In this document: piece after piece, positions 18,703 through 28,278 of the stretch
Position numbering within the stretch: the stretch's first letter is position 1
Layout of the letters: the number at the start of each line of letters is the position of its first letter
Source: Phaeospirillum sp.
GTDB taxonomy: Bacteria > Pseudomonadota > Alphaproteobacteria > Rhodospirillales > Magnetospirillaceae
Assembly (NCBI GenBank): GCA_030651575.1
Contig: JAUSFB010000065.1
Location: forward strand, 37,676 to 101,675
Direction of reading: 5' to 3'
DNA length: 64,000 bases
Program-made: the position numbers and the translations under genes
Notes under the pieces: model-generated
Told to the model about the DNA's origin: nothing
Database searches by the model: none
The model's input: only the letters and a program-made list of their open reading frames with translations

Positions 18703-19095
18703 ATGTACAGCCAGACGACGCGCGGCATTGTGGTGACCGTCAAGACCTTTTATCTGGACGATCAGTCGTCTCCAGCCGACAACCACTATGTCTGGGCCTA
18801 CCGCGTTCGGATCGAGAATCGGGGCGACCAGACGGTCCAGCTGATGAACCGCCACTGGATCATCACCGACGCCATCGGCCGCACCCAGGAGGTCAAGGGC
18901 TCGGGCGTCGTCGGCGAGCAACCGGTGCTGCACCCCGGCGACGGCTACGAGTATACCAGCGGCACGCCGCTGTCCACATCGTCAGGCATCATGCACGGCA
19001 CCTATCAAATGGCGGGAGAGCAGGGCGAGACCTTCGACATCGTCATTCCGCCATTCTCGCTGGACAGCCCCCATGACCGGCCACGCCTGAATTAG
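18703..19095 (+). CDS. apaG: ApaG domain protein
   Basis: A 130-residue single-domain ApaG protein with an FN3-like beta fold. Typical stretches are [25 protein letters not shown], partly given as [17 protein letters not shown] (about residues 37-53), [19 protein letters not shown] and GTYQM. The biochemical role of ApaG is not settled; in Enterobacteria it accompanies apaH and ksgA. Here it sits between metZ and folE on the same strand. The 76-bp gap to metZ is AT-richer than its surroundings (ctaatatatagg) and may hold a promoter. Confidence 0.93.
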   Translation: MYSQTTRGIVVTVKTFYLDDQSSPADNHYVWAYRVRIENRGDQTVQLMNRHWIITDAIGRTQEVKGSGVVGEQPVLHPGDGYEYTSGTPLSTSSGIMHGTYQMAGEQGETFDIVIPPFSLDSPHDRPRLN

Positions 19096-19169
19096 AATCC
19101 TTGTAATTGGCAAGGGACGGGACCACATCCGACTAGGTCCCGATCTCCCACCATCCGAGGGGAACTGCC

Positions 19170-19820
19170 GTGAGCGTCGACGATACCAGTCTGGTTCTGC
19201 CCAAAGAACTGCGTCCCAAGGACAACCGGCGGCCCAGCCGCGCCCAAGCCGAAGAGGCCGTGCGCACCTTGCTGCGCTGGGCCGGCGACGACCCCGACCG
19301 CGAAGGCCTGATCGGCACCCCCGACCGGGTAGTGCGGGCCTATGAGGAATTCTTCGCCGGCTACGATCAGGACCCCACCGAGATCTTGCACCGGACCTTC
19401 GAGGAAACCGACGGCTATGATGAGATGGTGCTGCTGCGCGACATCCGTCTCGAATCCCATTGCGAGCACCATGTGGTGCCGATCATCGGCAAGGCCCATG
19501 TGGCCTATCTGCCCGACCGCCGGGTGGTGGGCATCTCCAAGCTGGCCCGCGTGGTCGAAATCTATTCACGACGTCTCCAGATCCAGGAGAAGCTGACCGC
19601 CCAGATCGCCAACACCATCAACGACGTGCTCCAGCCCAAGGGCGTGGCGGTGGTGATCGAGGCGGCGCATCAGTGCATGACCACCCGCGGCATCCATAAG
19701 CCCGGCGTCACCATGGTGACCAGCCGCATGCTGGGCGAATTCCGCGACAACCCCGCCACCCGGCGGGAGTTCATGGCCCTGATCCACAATCAGCACAATG
19801 GCGGCCTGTCGAACGTCTGA
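19170..19820 (+). CDS. folE: GTP cyclohydrolase I
   Basis: Converts GTP to dihydroneopterin triphosphate, the first step of folate (tetrahydropterin) synthesis. The 216-residue product has the zinc ligands in [13 protein letters not shown] sequence ([17 protein letters not shown], about residues 92-108) and Cys in [10 protein letters not shown] (about 166-175). The start is GTG at 19170. An inverted repeat cgggacc/ggtcccg (19118-19142) lies upstream in the 74-bp gap after apaG. It converges with the GGDEF-EAL gene, with 14 nt between stops. Confidence 0.95.
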   Translation: MSVDDTSLVLPKELRPKDNRRPSRAQAEEAVRTLLRWAGDDPDREGLIGTPDRVVRAYEEFFAGYDQDPTEILHRTFEETDGYDEMVLLRDIRLESHCEHHVVPIIGKAHVAYLPDRRVVGISKLARVVEIYSRRLQIQEKLTAQIANTINDVLQPKGVAVVIEAAHQCMTTRGIHKPGVTMVTSRMLGEFRDNPATRREFMALIHNQHNGGLSNV

Positions 19821-19834
19821 TTCCTGCCCGCGCC

Positions 19835-21943
19835 CTAAACCAGACACGCCTGTCTTGCCCCGGCCAGGGCCGGCACGCCCGATTCCAGCAGGCGGCCAAA
19901 GGCCTCGGCGTCCACCGGGCGGCTGAACAGGTAGCCCTGCATGGCGGTGCAGCCGCATTCGGCCAGAAAATCCGCCTGACCCTGCGTCTCGACCCCCTCG
20001 GCGATCACCGCGAAATTCAGATTGGCGGCCAGGGCGATGACCGAAGCGATGATGGCGCCGTCCTTGGTGTCGTCGGGCAAATCATCGACGAAGGTCCGGT
20101 CGATCTTCAAGGTGGTGACCGGAAACAGCTTCAAATAGGCCAACGAGGAATAACCGGTACCGAAATCATCCAGCGACACCTTGACTCCCATGGCGGTCAA
20201 CTGCCCCAGAATCTCGATGGCGCGATCCACGTCGCTGGCCATCATGGTCTCGGTGATCTCCAGCTCCAGCATGAAGGGCGACAGGCCGGACCGGGCCAAC
20301 GCCGCCTTGACCTTGTCTTTCAGGCGTCCGTCATGAAACTGGGCCGGCGACAAATTGACGCTGATCGACGGCAGGCAAAGCCCGGCCGCGCGCCAGCGGG
20401 CCATCTGGGCGCAGGCCTGCTCCAGCACCCAATCGTCGATGGCTCCGATCAGGCCGGCGCGCTCGGCCACCGGGATGAATAGCGCCGGCGACACCGGACC
20501 GCGCTCGGGATGGGTCCAGCGGATCAGCGCCTCGGCCCCGATGATGCCGCCCAGGACCACATCGACCTTAGGCTGGTAGGCCAACTGGAACTGCCCGTCG
20601 GCCAGGGCGTGGCGCAGATCGTTCTCCAGATTGACCCGCTCGGCCACCTGGCGGTTCATATCGATATCAAAACAACTAAAAGGGTGGCCATTGCGCTTGG
20701 CATGATACATGGCGGCATCGGCGCGCGACAGCAAGCTTTCGGCATTGTCGGCGTCGTCGGGGTATAGCGCCACGCCGATGCTGGTCGAGGAAAACAGCTC
20801 CAGTTCGTCGATGACGAAGGGTTCGGCAAAGGCATACAGCACCTTGTCGATGCAGACCTTGGCGGTGCCATGGTCGGCGACGGTGGGCAGCACGACGGCG
20901 AACTCGTCGCCGCCCAGCCGCCCGATGATGTCGCTGGAACGCACGCAGGCTTTCAGGCGGCGCGCCACCTGCCGCAGCAGTTCGTCACCGACGGCATGAC
21001 CGAAACTGTCGTTGATGTCCTTGAAACGGTTGACGTCCATGTACAACACCGCCAGCCGTTCGCCATTCCGCTCGGCCCGGATGATGGCGTCGGCCAGGGC
21101 TTCCATCACCGTCCGGCGATTGGCCAGCCGGGTCAGGCTGTCATGGCTGGCGTGAAAACGGATCCGCTGCTCGTTGCGGCGATGGCTGGTGATATCGCGC
21201 AGCAACAGCACATAACGATCGGCGCCGCTGTCCTCGCCGGCGATGGCGGTGACCGCCAGGGCGGTGGGAAACGGGTCGGCGTTCTTGCGTCGCGCCCAGG
21301 ACTCTCCCGACCATGGACCGCCGGTGGCGGCCCGCCGCCACGTCTCCTCGATTTCGGCAAACCCGATCATTTCGACAGCGAACAGGTCGTAGGGTCGCCC
21401 CACCACCTCGACGGCGGCCCAGCCGGTGATCCGCTCGAAGGCGGTATTGACCGCCAGCACCACATGATCGGAATCGGTGACCACGATGGCCTCGCCCACC
21501 GTCTCGAACACGGCGGCGGCCAGTCGCAGCGAATCCTCGGCCCGCTTGCGCTCGCTGATGTCTTGAACAGTGCCCTCGTAGCAGAGCACCCGCCCCTCGG
21601 CATTGCGCACCGCACGGGCATTCTCGCTGATCCAGATGACGTTGCGGTCTTTGCCGTGAACGCGGGCCTCGAAATTGCGCACCACCGAATCGCGATCCAG
21701 ACTCTCCTTGAAGCGGTCGCGGTCGGCGGGATTGACATAGAGGTCGCGCGCGATATCGGTCAGACCGGCGATCATCTCGGCCGGATCATCATAGCCGTAA
21801 ATCCGGGCCAGGGCCGGATTGGCGTCCAGATAGCGGCCATCGGGAGTCGTGCGGTAGATGCCTTCGACCGCATTTTCGAACAACGAGCGATAGCCGCTCA
21901 GATCATCGTCGCGCAGGGCCGGAGAAGGGGGACTGCCGATCAT
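19835..21943 (-). CDS. PAS-PAS-GGDEF-EAL cyclic-di-GMP signalling protein
   Basis: A 702-residue soluble signalling protein (counted from the Met at 21943; an ATG at 21964 gives 709). Two PAS domains with PAC tails occupy about residues 15-260. The GGDEF domain has its A-site as RLGGDEFAVVL (about residue 335), which is canonical, so diguanylate cyclase activity is possible. The EAL domain has the intact EALIRW motif and later DDFGTGYSSLAYLK, and so could hydrolyse c-di-GMP. Which activity dominates cannot be read from sequence. No membrane segment is seen. The gene stands alone, next to polysaccharide genes, which fits c-di-GMP control of the cell surface but does not prove it. Confidence 0.92.
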   Translation of the reverse strand: MIGSPPSPALRDDDLSGYRSLFENAVEGIYRTTPDGRYLDANPALARIYGYDDPAEMIAGLTDIARDLYVNPADRDRFKESLDRDSVVRNFEARVHGKDRNVIWISENARAVRNAEGRVLCYEGTVQDISERKRAEDSLRLAAAVFETVGEAIVVTDSDHVVLAVNTAFERITGWAAVEVVGRPYDLFAVEMIGFAEIEETWRRAATGGPWSGESWARRKNADPFPTALAVTAIAGEDSGADRYVLLLRDITSHRRNEQRIRFHASHDSLTRLANRRTVMEALADAIIRAERNGERLAVLYMDVNRFKDINDSFGHAVGDELLRQVARRLKACVRSSDIIGRLGGDEFAVVLPTVADHGTAKVCIDKVLYAFAEPFVIDELELFSSTSIGVALYPDDADNAESLLSRADAAMYHAKRNGHPFSCFDIDMNRQVAERVNLENDLRHALADGQFQLAYQPKVDVVLGGIIGAEALIRWTHPERGPVSPALFIPVAERAGLIGAIDDWVLEQACAQMARWRAAGLCLPSISVNLSPAQFHDGRLKDKVKAALARSGLSPFMLELEITETMMASDVDRAIEILGQLTAMGVKVSLDDFGTGYSSLAYLKLFPVTTLKIDRTFVDDLPDDTKDGAIIASVIALAANLNFAVIAEGVETQGQADFLAECGCTAMQGYLFSRPVDAEAFGRLLESGVPALAGARQACLV

Positions 21944-22056
21944 CGGCCTCCATTTAGTGGACACGTTCTAAGTTGAACTTGCCACTGCCGGTCTGCTTGC
22001 GGCAAGACAATCCGGCGCATACCCCCTCGGCACGAAACAAAGGGCGGGATTCCGGA

Positions 22057-23952
22057 TCAGGACAGTCCGGCGGAAGGCAGATATTCCGGAACCAGCCGGC
22101 GCAAGATGGCAAGGGCCGCGCGGGGCTGATGGGCGCGGCAGGCCTGGCCGAGTTCGGCGATGGCAACGCCCAGCTCCTCGGCATCCACCGCGCGCGGCGC
22201 GGCCACCAGGACGCCGGGCCGGCCGGTGGCGACCGGCGGTTCGGCCCCGTGGAAAATCTCCTCGAACAGCTTTTCGCCGGGGCGCAGGCCGGTAAAGCTG
22301 ATCTGGATGTCCTTGTCGGGGCGCAGGCCGGCCAGACGGATCATCTGGCGGGCGAGATGGACGATCCGCACCGGCTCGCCCATGTCGAGTACAAAGATCT
22401 TGCCGCGATAATCCGGGTGTTCGACCCCAAAGGCCGAAGCCTGCAACACCAGTTCCACCGCCTCGTGCACCGTCATGAAATAGCGGGTCATGTCGGGATG
22501 GGTGACGGTGAGGGGGCCGCCCTCGGCCAGTTGCTTTTGAAACAGCGGCACCACCGAACCGGTGGAACCCAAAACGTTGCCGAACCGGACTGTGACGAAC
22601 CGGGTGCCGCCCGGCTGCTCGCCGGCGGCAAGATCCAGCGCCTGGGCGTACATCTCGGCCACCCGCTTGGACGCGCCCATGACATTGGTGGGATTGACCG
22701 CCTTGTCGGTGGAAATCTGCACCATCAGGCCAACCCCGGCCTTGATGCAGGAATCCACCACGATCCGGGTGCCGACCGCGTTGGTCAGCATGCCCTCTTC
22801 CGGATTGCACTCCACCATGGGAACGTGTTTGAGGGCGGCGGCGTGGAAGACCAGTTCGGGGCGATGCTCCGCCATCACCGAGCCCACCCGCACCGCGTCG
22901 CGCACATCGCCCAGCACCGGCACATGCTCCAGCCCGCCATTCAGGCGCGAAAGCTCCTGATCGATGGTGTACAGATTGAACTCGCAGGCCTCGAACAACA
23001 CCAGCCGCGCCGGTCCAAAGGCGCTGATCTGGCGGACCAGCTCCGAACCGATGCTGCCGCCGGCGCCGGTAACCATCACCCGGCGGCCCTTGATCAGGCC
23101 CTCCATGCTGGTCCGGTCCAGCGCCAGTTGCGGCCGCCCCAGCAGATCCTCCACCGCGATCGGCCGCAGGGTCAGTTGCTCCTCACCGACCCCGGCCCGC
23201 AGGTCGGTCAGGCGCGGAATCCGCGCCAGCACCATGCCCAGCCGGTCGGCGGTGTCGAGCAGATCGCGCACCACCGCGCCATCCAGGCGATGATCGGTGA
23301 TGATGAGGTGGTGCGGACTCTGTCCCCGACGCCGCAGCCCTTCGACCACCGCCTCCAACTCGTCGATGGAGCCCAGCACGTCGATGCCGTGAATATTGCG
23401 CCCGACCCGAGCCCCGCGCTCGCTGACCAGACCGACCGCCCGATATTCGGCGTCATCGGCCCGCGTGGCGCGAATGAACAGCTCGGCCTCGTCGCCGGCT
23501 CCCACCAGCAGGGCCGGGATGGCGTCGCCACGGGCCGAGCGAACCGCCTGAACCCGGTCCTTGAACATGCGATAAAAGAAACGCGGCCCCCCCAACAGGG
23601 ACAGCAACACGAACCAGTTGATGATCAGAACCGAGCGCGGCAGGCTTTGCAGCCGGGTCATCAGGAACAGCAGGGCCATGAAAATCAGCACGGTCAGCGT
23701 GCTGGCCCGCACCAGGGCGGTCATGTCGCTGACCGAGGCATACCGCCACACCCCGCGGTAAAGTCGCTGGGACAGAAACACCGGCACCGCCACCGCGGCG
23801 AACAGGGCGGTCCCCAGCAGCAGATCGCCGCTTCCCCAGTATTGCCAGATGCCATCACCCAGGCGCAGATACAGCGCCGCGACGAACGATGCCGCCGCCA
23901 TGACGACGTCGTGGGCGAAAGCCACATGAGCGCGAGACAGTTTTTCCTTCAT
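22057..23952 (-). CDS. FlaA1/WbpM-type membrane nucleotide-sugar 4,6-dehydratase
   Basis: A 631-residue membrane NDP-sugar epimerase/dehydratase of the CapD/WbpM family, which makes UDP-6-deoxy-4-keto sugars for capsule, O-antigen or flagellin glycans. Four hydrophobic segments fill about residues 10-115. A CoA-binding-like Rossmann domain follows (about 140-260). The catalytic short-chain dehydrogenase domain has VMVTGAGGSIGSELVRQI (about 291-308). The active-site helix reads STDKAVNPTNVMGASKRVAE, with Met in place of the usual Tyr, as known for the long WbpM-type enzymes. It is divergent from the asparagine synthase gene, leaving a 162-bp gap (23953-24114). Confidence 0.92.
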   Translation of the reverse strand: MKEKLSRAHVAFAHDVVMAAASFVAALYLRLGDGIWQYWGSGDLLLGTALFAAVAVPVFLSQRLYRGVWRYASVSDMTALVRASTLTVLIFMALLFLMTRLQSLPRSVLIINWFVLLSLLGGPRFFYRMFKDRVQAVRSARGDAIPALLVGAGDEAELFIRATRADDAEYRAVGLVSERGARVGRNIHGIDVLGSIDELEAVVEGLRRRGQSPHHLIITDHRLDGAVVRDLLDTADRLGMVLARIPRLTDLRAGVGEEQLTLRPIAVEDLLGRPQLALDRTSMEGLIKGRRVMVTGAGGSIGSELVRQISAFGPARLVLFEACEFNLYTIDQELSRLNGGLEHVPVLGDVRDAVRVGSVMAEHRPELVFHAAALKHVPMVECNPEEGMLTNAVGTRIVVDSCIKAGVGLMVQISTDKAVNPTNVMGASKRVAEMYAQALDLAAGEQPGGTRFVTVRFGNVLGSTGSVVPLFQKQLAEGGPLTVTHPDMTRYFMTVHEAVELVLQASAFGVEHPDYRGKIFVLDMGEPVRIVHLARQMIRLAGLRPDKDIQISFTGLRPGEKLFEEIFHGAEPPVATGRPGVLVAAPRAVDAEELGVAIAELGQACRAHQPRAALAILRRLVPEYLPSAGLS

Positions 23953-24114
23953 TCCCCAGCCTTTGGCCCCCAGCCTTGGGATTGCGTTCGGACCTCATAC
24001 TTAGCCGACCCCGCCCATCAGTCCAAGCCGGAATAGTCATGGCGGCTGGAACCGGATGGGGAAATGCGCTATGGCTGAAGCCTACACCCTTTCCGCCGGA
24101 GTCCCGTCGCCCAC

Positions 24115-25872
24115 ATGTGTGGTCTCGCCACCATCTTCGCCTACGCCCCCGAATCCCATCTGGTCGATCCGATGGAGATGATCCGCATCCGCGACGCCAT
24201 GCGCAGCCGCGGTCCCGATGGCGAGGGCGCCTGGATGGGAGCCTATGGCCGGGTGGTGATGGGGCATCGGCGGCTGTCGATCATCGATCCCAGCCCCGCC
24301 GGAGCCCAGCCCATGGTCTCCGCCGACGGCGACGCGACCATCGTCTTCAACGGCGAGATCTATAATTACCGCACGCTCCGCAAGCGGCTGGAAGCCCAGG
24401 GGGTCAAATTCCGCTCCGGCTCGGATACCGAGGTGGTGCTGGAGATGTACCGACGCGAAGGCCCGGCCATGCTGGCCTCCCTGCGCGGCATGTTCGCCCT
24501 GACCATCTGGGATGCGCGGCGCAACGGCCTGCTGGCGGCCCGTGACGGGCTGGGAATCAAGCCGCTTTACATCGCCGATGACGGCAAGACGGTGCGGATC
24601 GCCTCCCAGGTCAAGGCGTTGCTGGCCGGCGGCCGCGTCGACACCAGCCCCGACCCCGCCGGCCATGCCGGTTTCTTCCTGTGGGGCCATGTCCCCGAGC
24701 CCCATACCTTGTATCGCGGCATTCGGGCGATGAAACCCGGCGTCTGGGAATGGTGGAGCCAAAGCGGCGAACGCGAGTCCGGAACCTTCTTCGATCTGGG
24801 GGCCGAACTGCGCCACCCCCAGCCGGTGGCCGGAGTCGATCTGCGGGCGGCGCTGGAAGACTCGGTGGCGCATCATCTGATCGCCGATGTGCCGGTGGGA
24901 GTCTTCCTGTCGGCCGGCCTCGATTCCACCACGTTGTGCGCCATGGCGGCCCGTCAGGCGCCGGGACAGCTGCGCTCCGTCACCCTGGCCTTCGCCGAAT
25001 TCGAGGGCACCGAGCGCGACGAGGCCCCGCTGGGCGAACTGGCCGCCCATCATTTCGGTTCCGATCATACCACGGTCCGCATCCCCGGCAGCGACTTCGC
25101 CGCCCAGCGCGAGCGGATTCTGGCCGATATGGACCAGCCCTCCATCGACGGCGTCAACGTATGGTTCGTCGCCCGCGCTGCCGCCGCCTGCGGCCTTAAA
25201 GTGGCGCTGTCGGGACTGGGGGGCGACGAGCTGTTCGCCGGCTACGACAATTTCCGCCAGATTCCCCGGCTGGTCTCCCTGCTGCGGCCCTTCGCGGCGA
25301 TGCCGTCGCTGGGGCGCGGCTTTCGGCTGGCCAGCGCCAGCCTGATCCGCCGCATGGCCCCGCCCAAGCTGGCCGGCATCCTCGAATACGGCACCTCGCT
25401 CTCCGACGCCTATCTGCTGCGGCGCGGTCTGTTCATGCCGTGGGAGCTGGCCGATGTGATGGACCCCGACATGGCCCGGGCCGGGCTGGAAAGTCTGGCC
25501 CCCCAACTGCGTCTGGCCGAGGCCGCCGCCGGCATGGGCGACGCCCAGCTGGCGATCTCGGCCATGGAAATGCAGTTTTACATGCGTAACCAGTTGCTGC
25601 GCGACGCGGATTGGGCCGGCATGGCCCATTCCCTGGAGATCAGGGTGCCGCTGGTCGACACCGCCTTGTTGCGCGGCGTTCTCGCCCTGCACGCCGCCGA
25701 TAAGGCGCCCTCCAAGCGCGACATGGCGCTATGCGCCAGTCCGGCCCTGCCCGACCCCATCCTCAACCGCCCCAAGACCGGCTTTTCCGTGCCGGTGGCC
25801 GATTGGCTGGGCGAACCTTCGTTGCGCGGCTGGGCCAGACGGGTCCACGCCGCCGCCATGGGGACGCCATGA
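24115..25872 (+). CDS. asnB: Glutamine-hydrolysing asparagine synthase
   Basis: Makes asparagine, or amidates another carboxylate, using glutamine. The 585-residue product begins MCGLATIF, so Cys2 is the glutaminase nucleophile after Met removal. RGPDGEG and FNGEIYNYR complete the Ntn glutaminase domain. The synthetase domain has the ATP pyrophosphatase loop VFLSAGLDSTTLCAMA (about residues 263-278) and later SGLGGDELFAGY. The position next to a FlaA1-like dehydratase and a polysaccharide deacetylase suggests a cell-surface polysaccharide role, a common setting for such AsnB paralogues. Its last four bases overlap the next gene as ATGA. Confidence 0.9.
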   Translation: MCGLATIFAYAPESHLVDPMEMIRIRDAMRSRGPDGEGAWMGAYGRVVMGHRRLSIIDPSPAGAQPMVSADGDATIVFNGEIYNYRTLRKRLEAQGVKFRSGSDTEVVLEMYRREGPAMLASLRGMFALTIWDARRNGLLAARDGLGIKPLYIADDGKTVRIASQVKALLAGGRVDTSPDPAGHAGFFLWGHVPEPHTLYRGIRAMKPGVWEWWSQSGERESGTFFDLGAELRHPQPVAGVDLRAALEDSVAHHLIADVPVGVFLSAGLDSTTLCAMAARQAPGQLRSVTLAFAEFEGTERDEAPLGELAAHHFGSDHTTVRIPGSDFAAQRERILADMDQPSIDGVNVWFVARAAAACGLKVALSGLGGDELFAGYDNFRQIPRLVSLLRPFAAMPSLGRGFRLASASLIRRMAPPKLAGILEYGTSLSDAYLLRRGLFMPWELADVMDPDMARAGLESLAPQLRLAEAAAGMGDAQLAISAMEMQFYMRNQLLRDADWAGMAHSLEIRVPLVDTALLRGVLALHAADKAPSKRDMALCASPALPDPILNRPKTGFSVPVADWLGEPSLRGWARRVHAAAMGTP

Positions 25873-26699
25873 GCCTGCGCGAGGCGCTGGCCGCCCCCGC
25901 CCTGGGACTGTGGCGGCTGGTGCGGCCCTTGCTGCCCCGGATCGATGGCGACTTTCGCATCCTGATGCTCCACGACGTTCCTGTATCGCAACAAAATGCG
26001 CTTCGCCAGTTGGTGAGCGGACTTGCGGCGCGCAACCTGTTGATCGATCCCGCCGAGGCGGAGCGGCGGCTGGGAGGGGGCGGGGGCAAGCCGGGAGTGT
26101 TGCTCAGCTTCGATGACGGCTTCGCTTCCAACGGAGAGGTCGCCGAGGCCATTTTGACGCCGCTGGGGGCCAGGGCGCTGTTTTTCGTCTGCCCCGGTCT
26201 GATGGCCCTGACCGGAGCCGCCCAACGATCCGCCATCGCCGCCAATGTCTTGCGCGGGCGCAGGGCCGCCCCGGAGGGCTTGATGGACTGGACGGGGGTG
26301 GAACGATTGGCGGCTGCCGGCCATGTCATCGGCAGCCATACCCTGGACCACCGCCGCCTGACCGAACTGTCGTCCGACCAGCGGGCCGAACAGATCGGAA
26401 GCGCCGCCGAGGCGCTGACGGCGCGGCTGGGAAGCCGGCCAGCGTGGTTCGCCTATACCTTCGGCGATATCACCAGCATTGATGCTGCCGCATTGGCCGA
26501 AATTGGGCGGCATCACCGCTTCTGCCGCTCGGGCGTCCGGGGAGCCAATTCCGCCGCCATCCATCCACTGGCGCTGCGCGGCGATCACATCGACCTTGCC
26601 GCCGGAGCGGCATGGCGGGCGCTGACGGTGGAAGGCGGACTCGATCCGCGCTACCGCGCCCAGCGCCGCCAGCTGGACGGGATGGTCGCCGAGGGTTAA
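25869..26699 (+). CDS. Polysaccharide deacetylase family protein (NodB-like)
   Basis: A 276-residue carbohydrate esterase family 4 protein. The NodB motif 1 is LSFDDGFASN (about residues 79-88) with the metal-binding Asp pair. Motif 2 is GSHTLDHRRLTEL (about 155-167), with both His ligands. No signal peptide is evident, so it may act on a lipid-linked or cytoplasmic sugar. It starts at ATG 25869 in an ATGA overlap with asnB and is therefore translationally coupled to it. Confidence 0.88.
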   Translation: MSLREALAAPALGLWRLVRPLLPRIDGDFRILMLHDVPVSQQNALRQLVSGLAARNLLIDPAEAERRLGGGGGKPGVLLSFDDGFASNGEVAEAILTPLGARALFFVCPGLMALTGAAQRSAIAANVLRGRRAAPEGLMDWTGVERLAAAGHVIGSHTLDHRRLTELSSDQRAEQIGSAAEALTARLGSRPAWFAYTFGDITSIDAAALAEIGRHHRFCRSGVRGANSAAIHPLALRGDHIDLAAGAAWRALTVEGGLDPRYRAQRRQLDGMVAEG

Positions 26700-26709
26700 G
26701 ACCGCCTAG

Positions 26710-26727
26710 TGGGTGTTATAACACCCA
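26710..26727. terminator. Perfect 18-bp palindrome between convergent genes
   Basis: The sequence tgggtgttataacaccca is a perfect palindrome that includes the stop codon of the lipoprotein gene (26716-26718) and lies 10 nt after the deacetylase stop. It could form a hairpin ending both transcripts, but there is no T-tract on either side. A protein-binding site is the alternative. Confidence 0.35.
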
Positions 26728-27303
26728 GCGGCCGAGGTAATTGCGGATCAGCTGGCTCAATTGCTCATCGATATCCTTGGCTAGGCCCTCGCTGATATCG
26801 TAGAGCAGCCGGTCGCGTTCGTTGAGGGTGATGCCCTCGGCGACGGTGCGTGAACGGGTGGCGCGGGCCACGGTCTCGGCGATCACCATATGACGAGGGT
26901 CGAGGATCTGCACCGCCACGTCCAGCGCGGCGTCATAGCGCATCTCCTGCTCCTTCTTGAAGGCGCCGGAGATGCCCTTATCGATGGATAGCGGCACCTC
27001 GACCACCTTGGCGTCGCGGATCACCACGCGGGCAAAGCCGCTTTTGCCCATGGGCCTGAGGCGGTCCTGAGCCCAACGCTGGGCGGCGCCTTCCGGCGAG
27101 ACCGGCATCTGATGCTCGATATTGGGGCTGCGGCCGGGCGCCACGTATTCCGACACGATTTCCAGCTGGCCCACGTCAAGACTGAACGGCCGCAGATTGG
27201 AAAAGCTGATCTCGGGCAGCTTTTGCATGGGCGGCTTGGTGTTCTCGCAAGCAGTGACGGCGAGGGCGGCCAGGACGACCACCGCCAGACGGAGGCGCTT
27301 CAT
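26716..27303 (-). CDS. Putative lipoprotein of unknown function, 195 aa
   Basis: The N-terminus is a lipoprotein signal with a lipobox ending VTAC (Cys19), so the product should be anchored in the outer or inner membrane facing the periplasm. The mature part alternates strand and helix: residues 85-140 include RVVIRDAKVVEVPLSI and DVAVQILDPRHMVIAETVAR. A long C-terminal helix (DISEGLAKDIDEQLSQLI) follows. I do not recognise a named family. It is a single gene, converging with the deacetylase gene and preceded by 60 bp of non-coding sequence before hslO's 3' end. Confidence 0.75.
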   Translation of the reverse strand: MKRLRLAVVVLAALAVTACENTKPPMQKLPEISFSNLRPFSLDVGQLEIVSEYVAPGRSPNIEHQMPVSPEGAAQRWAQDRLRPMGKSGFARVVIRDAKVVEVPLSIDKGISGAFKKEQEMRYDAALDVAVQILDPRHMVIAETVARATRSRTVAEGITLNERDRLLYDISEGLAKDIDEQLSQLIRNYLGRWVL

Positions 27304-27363
27304 CGGTTCGGGTTCCCTTGCATCAAGAATAGGGGCCTTATTCTGGCAGCTCGGCCGGCGGCG

Positions 27364-28278
27364 TCAAGGCTCCGTCCGGTCCAACTCCGCCAGCGCAATG
27401 GTATGATCAGTGCGGCAGAACTCGCAGGTGACGATGATGTTGCCCCGCTCGTCGGCCAGACTGTCCAGGTCTTCCTGCGGCAGCGAGGTCAGGGTCACCC
27501 GGACCCGATCGCGCGAACAGCGGCACTTGGCCTCCAGCGACTTGGACTCGAACACCTGAAGCTGCTCGGCGTGATACAGCCGGTAGAGCAACTGCTGCGG
27601 CGACAGGGCCGGGTCCAGCATCTCGGCCTCGGTGATGCTGCCCAGCAAGATACCGGCGCGCCGCCACCCTTCCTCGGCATCTTCCGCCACCAGGATCGGA
27701 GCGTTGCTCGATCCGGCCGGCATGCGTTGGAGCAACAGTGCCGAGGCGCTCCAGCCGCCCGCCGCCGATGGGGGCCGCACCGCCACTTCAATGGCGGTGT
27801 CCAACTGCTCGGACTGTTTGAAATAGGTCCGGGCGCATTCTTCCAAGGTGTCGCCGATCAGTTCGACAATCCCCTGATAGCGTTCGGTGTCCGGCCCCTG
27901 ATCGACGGTAAAGGCCAGATAGCCCCCCCCCAGCATGAACGGCACCGAGGCGTGACGGCGCAGCTCCACCGCCGCCAGCTTGTCGGCGTCATACCGGGCA
28001 TGGGCGCGGATCTGGCCCGCGCTGGTGATATCGGCCACCAGCAGCGAGACCGGGCCGGCGCCCTGGGCCTGCAAAGTGAAGATCCCGTCGAATTTCAACT
28101 GCGCCGCCAACACCACCGCCAGCGCCACCGTTTCGGCCAGCAAGGCCCCGACCGCCGGAGGATAGCCGTGCTGCTGGTCGAGGATGGCGTCCAGCGCCGG
28201 CCCCAGCCGGGCCAGCCGGCCGCGCACCGCGCCGCCGCCCACCGAGAACGGGACGACCTGATCGATGATCGCGGTCAC
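27364..28278 (-). CDS. hslO: Redox-regulated chaperone Hsp33
   Basis: Holdase chaperone switched on by oxidation, when four Cys release zinc and form disulfides. The 304-residue product carries the Cys motif as KCRCSRDRV and CEFCR near the C-terminus, giving CxC...CxxC. The start is taken as the GTG at 28278, which overlaps the argF stop as GTGA (28275-28278). The longer frame to 28656 runs through argF and is not used. Argument for the start: the next residues [12 protein letters not shown] match the usual Hsp33 beginning. The argF-hslO pairing is common in alphaproteobacteria. Confidence 0.93.
   Translation of the reverse strand: MTAIIDQVVPFSVGGGAVRGRLARLGPALDAILDQQHGYPPAVGALLAETVALAVVLAAQLKFDGIFTLQAQGAGPVSLLVADITSAGQIRAHARYDADKLAAVELRRHASVPFMLGGGYLAFTVDQGPDTERYQGIVELIGDTLEECARTYFKQSEQLDTAIEVAVRPPSAAGGWSASALLLQRMPAGSSNAPILVAEDAEEGWRRAGILLGSITEAEMLDPALSPQQLLYRLYHAEQLQVFESKSLEAKCRCSRDRVRVTLTSLPQEDLDSLADERGNIIVTCEFCRTDHTIALAELDRTEP

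Noticed and set aside
19099..19142. Inverted repeats ccttg/caagg and cgggacc/ggtcccg before folE as terminator or pterin riboswitch
   Set aside because: Stems are short, there is no T-tract, and nothing resembles a known tetrahydrofolate element.
21973..24036. A 687-codon plus-strand frame opposite the FlaA1-like gene
   Set aside because: Antisense shadow; no family features, and the minus-strand protein is clear.
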